Assembly: GCA_902406105.1 (NCBI GenBank)
Contig: CABPCP010000001.1
Coordinates: 66,465 to 130,464 of the forward strand
Direction: 5' to 3'
Length of the DNA stretch: 64,000 bases
Source of the DNA: an uncultured Mordavella sp.
Lineage (GTDB): Bacteria; Bacillota; Clostridia; Lachnospirales; Lachnospiraceae
A program made the position numbers and the translations under genes. This document shows, piece by piece, positions 57,258 through 64,000 of this stretch. The notes below the pieces were generated by a model, which saw only the letters and a program-made list of their open reading frames with translations, had not been told where the DNA came from and did no database searches. The first letter of the stretch is position 1; each line of letters opens with the position of its first letter.

Positions 57258-57746
57258 TTGAATTCAAAAAAAAGGAAAAGAATCCGCGGACTTGGAAAAG
57301 TTTTGTTTATTCTGTATATCCTTTTTATCATTTATTTTCTGATTTTCTCAGAGTGGTACGGACGCACAGGCGTGATGGAAGAGTATCACTATAATCTGGT
57401 GCTTTTCAAAGAGATCAAACGGTTCTGGGAATACCGGGAACAGCTTGGGATGTTTGCTGTGTTTACGAATTTATTCGGGAACGTGCTGATTTTTGTGCCG
57501 TTCGGGTTTTTCATGCCTATGGCGAGCAAATACAGAAGCTTTTTTTCCACGCTGTTTTACAGTTTTGGTTTGAGTCTGTGTGTGGAAACATTCCAGCTTT
57601 TTTCTAAAGTTGGAAGTTTTGACGTAGACGATCTGCTTTTGAATACCGTCGGAGGGGTGGCGGGATATATTATATTTACGGTCTGCGCGTTTATAAGGAG
57701 AAGATATGATCATAAAAAGAAAAACAGGAATTATAGGAAACGATAA
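57258..57746 (+). CDS. VanZ-family membrane protein
   Basis: 162 aa, from TTG at 57258 with AAAGGGTG upstream. Four membrane helices. The VanZ mark is FTNLFGNVLIFVPFGFFMPM and FGLSLCVETFQLFSKVGSFDVDDLLLNTVGGVAGY. VanZ proteins give low teicoplanin resistance in Enterococcus, but most homologues have unknown roles. No other van genes are near, so resistance should not be assumed. Confidence 0.9.
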   Translation: MNSKKRKRIRGLGKVLFILYILFIIYFLIFSEWYGRTGVMEEYHYNLVLFKEIKRFWEYREQLGMFAVFTNLFGNVLIFVPFGFFMPMASKYRSFFSTLFYSFGLSLCVETFQLFSKVGSFDVDDLLLNTVGGVAGYIIFTVCAFIRRRYDHKKKNRNYRKR

Positions 57747-58104
57747 GAAGAGAGGCAGGATGGACTCCAGAGAGAAGCGCAGGAGAAAAATGGTGCGGAC
57801 CAAATACGGACAGGCTCCGGAAAGACATTCCAGGAAAGGAGTCAAGTCTTGTTTTTTTGCTGGAACCGCAGTTTTTCTGCTGGTCCTTCTCTTAGTAATC
57901 TCCTTCCTCAGGAAAGGAGAATTAAGCGAGCTGATCGGATTTGCCGGAATCGCGGTCCTGGCGCTTGGGATTGCCGGGCTCGTTTCAGGTATCCGCGGAC
58001 TGAAAGAAAGAGATAAAAATTATACAACATGCAGAGTTGGAATCGGGATCTGCGCGGCCTTGATCCTGGGTATGTGCGGAATATTTGTCAGGGGGCTTTT
58101 TTAG
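57706..58104 (+). CDS. Membrane protein of unknown function (DUF6142-like)
   Basis: 132 aa from the ATG at 57706, which lies inside the VanZ gene 5 bases after AAGGAG; ATG at 57760 is the alternative. A strongly basic start (many Arg and Lys to residue 45) leads to three membrane helices (about 48-66, 74-95, 110-130). It looks like a family of small Lachnospiraceae proteins I recall as DUF6142, with low certainty. It overlaps the VanZ gene by 41 bases, and its stop is directly followed by the ATG of the aminopeptidase gene. Confidence 0.72.
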   Translation: MIIKRKTGIIGNDKKRGRMDSREKRRRKMVRTKYGQAPERHSRKGVKSCFFAGTAVFLLVLLLVISFLRKGELSELIGFAGIAVLALGIAGLVSGIRGLKERDKNYTTCRVGIGICAALILGMCGIFVRGLF

Positions 58105-60153
58105 ATGACGGAAGAGAGATACCGGCTGGCCATTGGGCGCATCAGGGAAATGAAGAAAGAAACCAGTGTAAACGAAAGGTTCAGAGATTATTTCCGCAAA
58201 ATGGCGGAGTTCTTTATTATGATCGATGAACTGAAGGAGAGTCTGGAATCAGGAAGCTACCAGGCGGCTTCCCTGGCGGAATTGGGATACTGGAACAAGC
58301 GGTTATATCAGGATATCCTGCCGGAGAACTATGAGATGAGTTATGGAAATCCCACATTCGCCGCAAAACGCCTGGGAGAGGATTACGGGAAGATCTTGTG
58401 TTTTCTCTATGGAGAAATGCGTGGAGCAGTGGTTTATGCTTTTGAGGACAGAGCAGAGTATCTGGATATTCTCATGGAACTTTTGATCGAGGTGTATAAC
58501 CAGTTTGAAGAGACGGGACTGCCGGAGATCCGAAATATTAAGGATACGATCTATTGGTATGCCAGCGATTATTGCGACGTGTTTGTGGCGGACAGGATCA
58601 AAGAACAGGTATGCCCGGAGGAATCTTTGGCGGTGAAACTGATCTTGGAAAGTGATCTGACCTCGCCGAGATATCTCTATCAATTTGGAGAGTACATCAG
58701 CGAAAATGAGCGAAAGACGGCGGAACATCTGGGCAACCTGGATGAAAGCGTGATCCAAAAGATGGCGGATACTTGTACAGAAGGATATAGAAGAGGCTTC
58801 GTAAACACGGGAAAGGACCTCTCGAAAAAGGCATCTGTCAATATCCGTTATGTCCTGGGATTTGAGCGGGTCATCCGCAAAGTGATCGAGAATTTTGAGG
58901 CCATGGGCCTCAAACCGATCATCTACCGGTCCGCGGTCAGCGCCCTGACAAGGCGCCAGCATCTGAAGATCGGATATTACGGAGGTATCGCGAATAAGCA
59001 GTACGACTATGACCACAAGGATGACCAGGCCCTGTTTCTGGATAAGCAGTTCGCGGAGCGGAAGCTGGAAGTGATACAGAGCACTTATGAGAATTATAAA
59101 AAAGAAGCGGGAGAGTTTGCCGGCCCGGCCTGTATGGAAACATTTGGGGAAGCGCCTTTCTCGCCGGAGCATAAGGAAGAAGCTTTGAAGCTTGCCCGGC
59201 GCCAGGAAGAGACCGCGCGGTCTTTAGACAGCCGTCAGAGCCAGATCGCGAACACCTATATTCCGGGGGATGAGCGGAGTTTTACCATCGTGGCATATCC
59301 GGTGCCGGAAGTGGGGAAACGATATGAAGAGATTTTTGATGAGATCATAAGAATCAATACGCTGGATGCGGCCCTTTATGAATCGGTACAGCAGACGCTG
59401 ATCGATGCGTTGGACCAGGGAGCTTACGTCCATGTTCTGGGAGCCGGAGAGAACCGGACAGATTTGAAGATCTGCCTCCACAGCCTGGAAGATCCAGGAA
59501 AGGAAACGATTTTTGAGAATTGTGTGGCAGACGTGAATATCCCCGTCGGGGAGGTGTTCACCTCACCAGTCCTGGAAGGGACTAACGGGGTGCTCCATGT
59601 GACGAAAGTCTATCTCAACGAACTGCAGTATCGGGATTTGGAAATCCGGTTTTCCAATGGTATGATCGAGGACTATCACTGCGCCAATTTTGAGCGGGAG
59701 TTGGAAAATAAGGAATATATCCGGGAGAATATCCTGCATAATCATCCCACACTTCCGCTTGGAGAGTTTGCCATTGGAACGAATACAACGGCCTATGTGG
59801 CGGCTAGGAAATACGGGATTGAAGAAAAACTGCCGATTTTGATCGCTGAGAAAATGGGGCCACATTTTGCTGTGGGGGATACCTGCTATAGTTGGAGTGA
59901 GGACATTAAAGTGTACAACCCCAACGGGAAAGAGATTGTTGCCAGAGATAATTCCATATCGATCAAGAGGAAGGAAGATGTATCAAAGGCTTACTTCCAT
60001 TGCCACACGGATATTACGATCCCTTACGAGGAATTGGGGAAGATCGCGGTGGTGACCGCTCAGGGCCAGGAGATCAGTCTGCTGGAGAATGGAAGATTCG
60101 TTCTCCCGGGTACAGAGATTCTGAATGAGCCATTGAAAGATGCGGATAAATAA
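58105..60153 (+). CDS. M29-family aminopeptidase with large N-terminal extension
   Basis: 682 aa, against about 410 for AmpS/PepS. The C-terminal part (from about 380) is the M29 fold, with metal-ligand candidates in IPVGEVFTSP (Glu about 481), LIAEKMGPHFAVGDTCY (Glu, His, Tyr, about 578-593) and FHCHTDITIP (His-x-Asp, about 633). The first 250-300 residues are helical (ERFRDYFRKMAEFFIMIDELKES) and match no domain I know. M29 enzymes remove N-terminal residues with two Co or Zn ions. The extra domain may bind a partner or limit access. The ATG follows the preceding stop directly; no clear ribosome site stands apart from that gene's end. Confidence 0.83.
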   Translation: MTEERYRLAIGRIREMKKETSVNERFRDYFRKMAEFFIMIDELKESLESGSYQAASLAELGYWNKRLYQDILPENYEMSYGNPTFAAKRLGEDYGKILCFLYGEMRGAVVYAFEDRAEYLDILMELLIEVYNQFEETGLPEIRNIKDTIYWYASDYCDVFVADRIKEQVCPEESLAVKLILESDLTSPRYLYQFGEYISENERKTAEHLGNLDESVIQKMADTCTEGYRRGFVNTGKDLSKKASVNIRYVLGFERVIRKVIENFEAMGLKPIIYRSAVSALTRRQHLKIGYYGGIANKQYDYDHKDDQALFLDKQFAERKLEVIQSTYENYKKEAGEFAGPACMETFGEAPFSPEHKEEALKLARRQEETARSLDSRQSQIANTYIPGDERSFTIVAYPVPEVGKRYEEIFDEIIRINTLDAALYESVQQTLIDALDQGAYVHVLGAGENRTDLKICLHSLEDPGKETIFENCVADVNIPVGEVFTSPVLEGTNGVLHVTKVYLNELQYRDLEIRFSNGMIEDYHCANFERELENKEYIRENILHNHPTLPLGEFAIGTNTTAYVAARKYGIEEKLPILIAEKMGPHFAVGDTCYSWSEDIKVYNPNGKEIVARDNSISIKRKEDVSKAYFHCHTDITIPYEELGKIAVVTAQGQEISLLENGRFVLPGTEILNEPLKDADK

Positions 60154-60200
60154 GGTATTATCAGGATAAAAATACAGGAGAAAAGAAAGGATGAAAGAGT

Positions 60201-60716
60201 ATGCCAAAAGTAGGAATTGTAATGGGCAGCGACTCAGACCTTAAGGTGATGAGTAAAGCGGCCGCAATGCTGGACAAGTTAGGAATTGATTACGAGATGA
60301 CGATCATCTCCGCCCATCGGGAGCCAGACGTATTCTTTGAGTGGGCGAAAGCAGCAGAAGGAAAAGGAATGAAAGTGATCATCGCGGGAGCTGGAATGGC
60401 GGCTCACCTTCCGGGGATGTGCGCCGCGCTGTTTCCAATGCCGGTGATCGGAGTACCTATGTCAGGAAAGAATCTGGCAGGAGAGGACGCGCTGTTTTCG
60501 ATCGTCCAGATGCCGCCTGGAATCCCGGTAGCTACCGTGGCCATCGACGGAGGTATGAACGCGGCCATTTTAGCAGCCAAAATTCTTGCTGCTTCCGACG
60601 GGGATCTGCTTGAGAAATTGAAAGATTACACAAAAGAGATGAAAGAAACCGTGCAGGGAAAAGCGGCAAAGCTTGAAGAGATCGGTTATGAAGCCTATCT
60701 GGCGCAAAAAGTTTAA
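60201..60716 (+). CDS. purE: N5-carboxyaminoimidazole ribonucleotide mutase
   Basis: 171 aa, class I PurE. VGIVMGSDSDLKVM binds the phosphate, and ISAHREP holds the catalytic His (about 42). It changes N5-CAIR to CAIR in purine synthesis. GAAAGG precedes the ATG. No PurR box or purine riboswitch is seen in the short gap after the peptidase gene, so control may lie far upstream. purM follows by 31 bases; purK and purC are not here. Confidence 0.96.
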   Translation: MPKVGIVMGSDSDLKVMSKAAAMLDKLGIDYEMTIISAHREPDVFFEWAKAAEGKGMKVIIAGAGMAAHLPGMCAALFPMPVIGVPMSGKNLAGEDALFSIVQMPPGIPVATVAIDGGMNAAILAAKILAASDGDLLEKLKDYTKEMKETVQGKAAKLEEIGYEAYLAQKV

Positions 60717-60747
60717 AGAATGTAAAAACAGCAAAAAGGAGATTGCT

Positions 60748-61773
60748 ATGGATTATAAAAAAGCAGGTGTGGATATTGAGGCTGGTTATAAATCAGTAGA
60801 ACTGATGAAGGAGCATGTAAAGAAAACCATGCGCCCGGAAGTCCTGGGGGGCCTGGGGGGATTCTCAGGAGCATTTTCTCTCAGTAAGATCAAGGAAATG
60901 GAAGATCCGGTCCTGTTATCAGGAACTGACGGCTGCGGGACAAAGGTGAAACTGGCAATGATCATGGACAAGCATGATACCATCGGCATCGACGCGGTGG
61001 CTATGTGTGTCAATGATATTGCCTGCGCCGGAGGCGAACCGCTGTTTTTCCTGGATTATATCGCATGCGGAAAGAATTATCCAGAGAAGATCGCCGCAAT
61101 TGTAAAAGGTGTGGCGGAAGGCTGTCTCCAGTCAGAAGCGGCTCTGATCGGCGGCGAAACCGCGGAGCATCCGGGAATGATGGCAGAGGATGAATATGAC
61201 CTGGCCGGGTTTGCGGTAGGTGTCTGTGACAGAAAGGATATGATCACCGGAGAGAATCTGAACGCGGGAGATGTATTGATCGGAATGGCTTCTTCCGGCG
61301 TACACAGCAACGGATTTTCTCTGGTACGCAAGGTGTTTGAGATGACAAAAGAGTCCCTGGATACCTATTATGAAGAACTGGGAGGGACTCTGGGAGAAGT
61401 TTTGCTCGCGCCGACCAAGATTTATGTGAAAGCATTAAAAGCAGTCAAAAAGGCAGGAGTTGCCGTAAAGGCATGCAGCCATATCACAGGCGGCGGTTTC
61501 TATGAAAACGTACCCAGAATGTTGAAGGATGGAGTCCGCGCAGTCATTGAAAAGGAAAGCTATCCAATCCCGCCGATTTTCAAAATGCTGGCGGAAAAAG
61601 GAAACGTTGAAGAGCATGCTATGTATAATACCTACAATATGGGGCTTGGAATGATCATCGCGGTTGGGCCGGAAGACGTGGAAGCCGCAATGGACGCGAT
61701 TCGCAGAGCAGGTGAGGATCCATATGTGGTTGGCCGTATCGAGACCGGAGAAAAGGGAGTAGTATTATGTTAA
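60748..61773 (+). CDS. purM: Phosphoribosylformylglycinamidine cyclo-ligase
   Basis: 341 aa from the ATG at 60748, behind AAAAGGAG. LSGTDGCGTKVKLAM is the nucleotide lysine region, CVNDIACAGGEPLFFLDYIACGK the signature, and SHITGGGFYENVPRML the C-terminal mark. It makes AIR from FGAM with ATP. Its end overlaps purN by 7 bases. Confidence 0.96.
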   Translation: MDYKKAGVDIEAGYKSVELMKEHVKKTMRPEVLGGLGGFSGAFSLSKIKEMEDPVLLSGTDGCGTKVKLAMIMDKHDTIGIDAVAMCVNDIACAGGEPLFFLDYIACGKNYPEKIAAIVKGVAEGCLQSEAALIGGETAEHPGMMAEDEYDLAGFAVGVCDRKDMITGENLNAGDVLIGMASSGVHSNGFSLVRKVFEMTKESLDTYYEELGGTLGEVLLAPTKIYVKALKAVKKAGVAVKACSHITGGGFYENVPRMLKDGVRAVIEKESYPIPPIFKMLAEKGNVEEHAMYNTYNMGLGMIIAVGPEDVEAAMDAIRRAGEDPYVVGRIETGEKGVVLC

Positions 61774-62393
61774 GAGTTGTGGTCTTAGTGTCTGGAGGCG
61801 GAACCAATCTGCAGGCAGTCATTGATAAGATAGAGTCTGGAGAAATCCCGGATACAAAGATCGTGGGTGTGATCAGCAATAATCCCGGAGCTTATGCTTT
61901 GGAGCGGGCAAAAGCGCATGGAATCCAGGGGAAGTGCGTATCACCGAAGAGTTTTGCCGACCGGGCGGCTTTTAATGAAGGTTTCCTGGCGGAAGTGGAT
62001 GCGCTCCGGCCGGATCTGATCGTGCTGGCCGGGTTTCTGGTGGTGATCCCCCCGGCGATGATCGAAAGATACCGGAACCGGATCGTGAACATCCATCCAT
62101 CTTTGATCCCTTCTTTCTGCGGAACCGGTTATTATGGACTGAAAGTGCATGAGGCGGTTCTTGAGCGGGGAGTGAAGGTAACAGGCGCTACCGTTCATTT
62201 TGTGGACGAAGGAACAGATACGGGGCCGATCATTCTGCAAAAGCCAGTGGAAGTCCATCAGGAGGATACCCCGAAGAGCCTGCAGAGGCGAGTGATGGAA
62301 GAGGCGGAATGGCAGATCCTTCCCCAAGCGATCCGACTGATCGCGGAAGGAAGAATATTGGTGGAAGATGGAAGAGTAAGGATAAAAGAGTAA
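61767..62393 (+). CDS. purN: Phosphoribosylglycinamide formyltransferase
   Basis: 208 aa. VLVSGGGTNLQAVIDKI binds the substrate phosphate; the formyl-transfer residues are in NIHPSLIPSFCGTGYYG (Asn, His) and DEGTDTGPII (Asp). The loop reads SFCGTGYYG rather than KFPG, as in many clostridial forms. It uses 10-formyl-tetrahydrofolate. It is translationally coupled to purM. Confidence 0.95.
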   Translation: MLRVVVLVSGGGTNLQAVIDKIESGEIPDTKIVGVISNNPGAYALERAKAHGIQGKCVSPKSFADRAAFNEGFLAEVDALRPDLIVLAGFLVVIPPAMIERYRNRIVNIHPSLIPSFCGTGYYGLKVHEAVLERGVKVTGATVHFVDEGTDTGPIILQKPVEVHQEDTPKSLQRRVMEEAEWQILPQAIRLIAEGRILVEDGRVRIKE

Positions 62394-62415
62394 GGACAGA
62401 AGAAGGAGGTCCCAG

Positions 62416-63690
62416 ATGAAAGTATTAATTGTAGGCAGCGGCGGAAGAGAGCACGCGATCGCGTACAGCGTTGCAAAAAGCGAGAAAGTAGATAAGATCT
62501 ACTGTGTTCCGGGAAACGCGGGAATTGCGGAGTATGCGGAATGCGCGCCGATCGGCCCTATGGAATTTGATAAGATTACGGCATTTGCAAAAGAAAAGGC
62601 GGTGGATCTGGTGCTCGTAGGAATGGACGACCCGCTGGTAGGCGGCCTGGTGGACGAGCTGGAAGAGGCGGGGATCCGCACCTTTGGCCCTAGAAAAAAC
62701 GCGGCAATTTTAGAGGGGTCTAAAGCGTTCTCCAAGGATCTTATGAAGAAATACCAGATACCTACGGCGGCCTACGAAACATTTTCTGATCCAGAGAAAG
62801 CGCTTGCTTATCTGGAAACGGCCAAATTCCCTATCGTTTTGAAAGCGGACGGCCTGGCTCTTGGCAAAGGCGTACTGATCTGCAATACATTAGAGGAAGC
62901 GAAAGAGGGCGTGAAAACCATCATGCAGGACAAGAAGTTTGGTTCTGCCGGGGATGAGATGGTGATCGAAGAGTTTATGACCGGCCGGGAAGTTTCCGTA
63001 CTTTCCTTTGTAGACGGGAAAACCATCAAGACCATGGCTTCCGCCCAGGATCATAAACGGGCAGGAGACGGAGATACGGGACTCAATACCGGAGGAATGG
63101 GAACCTTCTCGCCAAGTCCTTTCTACACAAAAGAAGTAGAAGAGTTCTGTGAGAAATACATTTACCAGGCTACGGTAGATGCTATGAGAGCAGAGGGACG
63201 TCCCTTTAAAGGGGTGATTTTCTTTGGGCTTATGCTGACGGAAGATGGTCCAAAAGTACTGGAATATAACGCGAGATTCGGCGATCCGGAGGCCCAGGTT
63301 GTACTGCCCAGGATGAAGAATGATATCATTGAAGTGGCAGAGGCTTGTATTGACGGCACATTAGACCAGGTAGATCTGCAGTTTGAGGACAACGCGGCTG
63401 TCTGCGTAGTCCTGGCAAGTGACGGGTATCCGGTGAAATATGAGAAGGGGTTCCCCATTGAAGGATTGGAAGAATTCAAAAAGCATGAAGGATATTACTG
63501 CTTCCATGCGGGCACAAAGTTTGATGAAGCAGGCAGGATCGTTACAAGCGGAGGAAGAGTGCTGGGAATCACAGCCAAAGGAAAAGATCTGAAAGAAGCC
63601 CGCGCCAACGCGTATGCCGCCGCGGAATGGATAAAGTTTGAAAATAAGTATATGCGGCACGATATTGGAAAAGCGATTGACGAGGCGTAG
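62416..63690 (+). CDS. purD: Phosphoribosylamine-glycine ligase
   Basis: 424 aa. ATP-grasp fold with VGSGGREHAIAYSVAKS at the start, PIVLKADGLALGKGV in the ATP site and LEYNARFGDPEAQVVLPRM near 285, the PurD signature. It makes GAR from PRA, glycine and ATP. AGAAGGAGG stands before the ATG. It closes the purE-M-N-D run and is followed by a strong terminator. Confidence 0.97.
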   Translation: MKVLIVGSGGREHAIAYSVAKSEKVDKIYCVPGNAGIAEYAECAPIGPMEFDKITAFAKEKAVDLVLVGMDDPLVGGLVDELEEAGIRTFGPRKNAAILEGSKAFSKDLMKKYQIPTAAYETFSDPEKALAYLETAKFPIVLKADGLALGKGVLICNTLEEAKEGVKTIMQDKKFGSAGDEMVIEEFMTGREVSVLSFVDGKTIKTMASAQDHKRAGDGDTGLNTGGMGTFSPSPFYTKEVEEFCEKYIYQATVDAMRAEGRPFKGVIFFGLMLTEDGPKVLEYNARFGDPEAQVVLPRMKNDIIEVAEACIDGTLDQVDLQFEDNAAVCVVLASDGYPVKYEKGFPIEGLEEFKKHEGYYCFHAGTKFDEAGRIVTSGGRVLGITAKGKDLKEARANAYAAAEWIKFENKYMRHDIGKAIDEA

Positions 63691-63693
63691 AAG

Positions 63694-63726
63694 AAAAATG
63701 CACGGTGTCAGACACCGTGCATTTTT
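63694..63726. terminator. Strong terminator after purD
   Basis: A 16-bp perfect stem (AAAAATGCACGGTGTC and its complement) with a one-base centre, ending in five T. The GCACGGTGTC-GACACCGTGC core is nearly continuous palindrome and may also work on the minus strand. Confidence 0.85.
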
Positions 63727-63750
63727 GCGCCCTTGATAGAGATGATTTAC

Positions 63751-63806
63751 AAAACCCCAGCCCTGAAGGAAGGAGCATAGTCCTTGCCGTTCAGCCTGGG
63801 GTTATT
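63751..63806 (-). terminator. Terminator of the minus-strand repeat protein gene
   Basis: On the minus strand AACCCCAGGCTGAA pairs with TTCAGGGCTGGGGTT (one bulge) around a long loop, then TTTTG. It lies 21 bases after the stop of the Gly-rich gene. Confidence 0.75.
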
Positions 63807-63826
63807 TTAGACTAGATTAGCTGGCG

Positions 63827-64000
63827 TTAGCCGGTATCGCCAGTACCGGGATCGGTATTGCCGCCGTCACCGCCTCCGCCGCCGGTGTTGTCGCCGCCGG
63901 TATTGCCGCTGTCGCCGCCGGTGTTGTCGCCGCCGGTATTGCCGCTGTCGCCGCCGGTATTGCCGCTGTCGCCGCCGGTATTGCCGCTGTCGCCGCCGGT
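63827..64000 (-). CDS. C-terminal end of a Gly/Asn/Thr/Asp-rich repeat protein (truncated by window)
   Basis: 57 codons and a stop are visible; the start is beyond base 64000. The end is made of tandem units TGGDSGN, some shortened to TGGDN, coded by near-identical 21-bp and 15-bp repeats, then GGGGDGGNTDPGTGDTG. There is no LPXTG, charged tail or membrane segment at the end. Such low-complexity tails occur in secreted or cell-wall proteins as flexible linkers. The DNA repeats should vary in copy number by slippage. The rest of the protein and its function cannot be seen. Confidence 0.8.
   Translation of the reverse strand, partial: TGGDSGNTGGDSGNTGGDSGNTGGDNTGGDSGNTGGDNTGGGGGDGGNTDPGTGDTG

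Noticed and set aside
63830..64000. CRISPR array from the regular GC-rich repeats at the window end
   Set aside because: Units are contiguous with no unique spacers and keep one open frame.

Overview
The window reads as chromosomal DNA of a spore-forming anaerobe of the Clostridia, most likely Lachnospiraceae. The grounds are purine-rich AGGAGG-type ribosome sites, frequent ATGA stop/start overlaps, addAB, FtsEX with an M23 hydrolase and CtpA, a small acid-soluble spore protein gene behind a sigma-G-like promoter, an FMN riboswitch controlling ribU, an ECF energizing module beside truA, and many families common in gut Firmicutes (DUF1538, DUF3343, double-cubane reductase, UPF0597). I saw no phage, insertion sequence, CRISPR array, rRNA or tRNA. 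The family assignment is inference; no database was searched.

Layout. 1-6190: end of addB, addA, then a two-component pair and a small membrane protein gene that carries repeated response-regulator-like boxes in its promoter. 6196-8945: an SPFH membrane protein with an Arc-type repressor and a tandem operator, an HPr-like protein without the phosphorylated histidine, and an AraC regulator. 8960-15000: envelope functions (anchored unknown protein, cardiolipin synthase, trigger-factor-like lipoprotein, PAP2 phosphatase, lipid kinase, TetR regulator). 15009-20280: Tex, a UPF0597 enzyme, an unknown protein, and FMN riboswitch-ribU. 20430-26422: two PH-domain membrane proteins overlapping a nucleotidyltransferase, then a Tet(M)-like GTPase fused to a Rae1/YacP-type NYN nuclease. 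26487-31490: ferredoxin-type aldo/keto reductase, two copies of a 94-bp repeat, a second two-component system, cyclophilin and an EamA transporter. 31522-34878: ecfA1-ecfA2-ecfT-truA. 34856-39959: class V PLP enzyme, double-cubane reductase and DUF3343 (a sulfur/selenium-type redox cluster), then two CobW-type metal GTPases, one with a His-rich loop. 40034-42466: a PadR-DUF1700-DUF4097-PspC envelope-stress operon and a spore protein gene. 42505-48453: WecG/TagA transferase, PucR/CdaR-like regulator, ftsE-ftsX-M23-ctpA. 48526-57065: pyrC-pyrF-pyrK-pyrD, an inserted DUF1538 membrane protein plus PII-like protein and a convergent AlsT symporter, then pyrE behind its own promoter. 57086-60153: small membrane proteins, VanZ, and an enlarged M29 aminopeptidase. 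60201-63726: purE-purM-purN-purD. The window ends inside a minus-strand protein made of TGGDSGN repeats.

Genes that appear to work together: AddA/AddB in recombination; FtsEX with the M23 hydrolase at division; EcfA1/A2/T powering RibU and other S components; PyrK with PyrD, and pyrC/F/E completing UMP synthesis; PurE/M/N/D in IMP synthesis. The least ordinary items are the GTPase-nuclease fusion, a 12-codon Cys-rich ORF with a near-perfect ribosome site after pyrD, the tandem TGATATCA operator of the SPFH/Arc operon, the N-terminally extended M29 peptidase, and the duplicated 94-bp element. Gaps near 300 bases: 27609-27909 holds the repeat pair and nothing else I can name; 19089-19518 holds divergent promoters and the riboswitch; 14819-15103 holds only the tex promoter.
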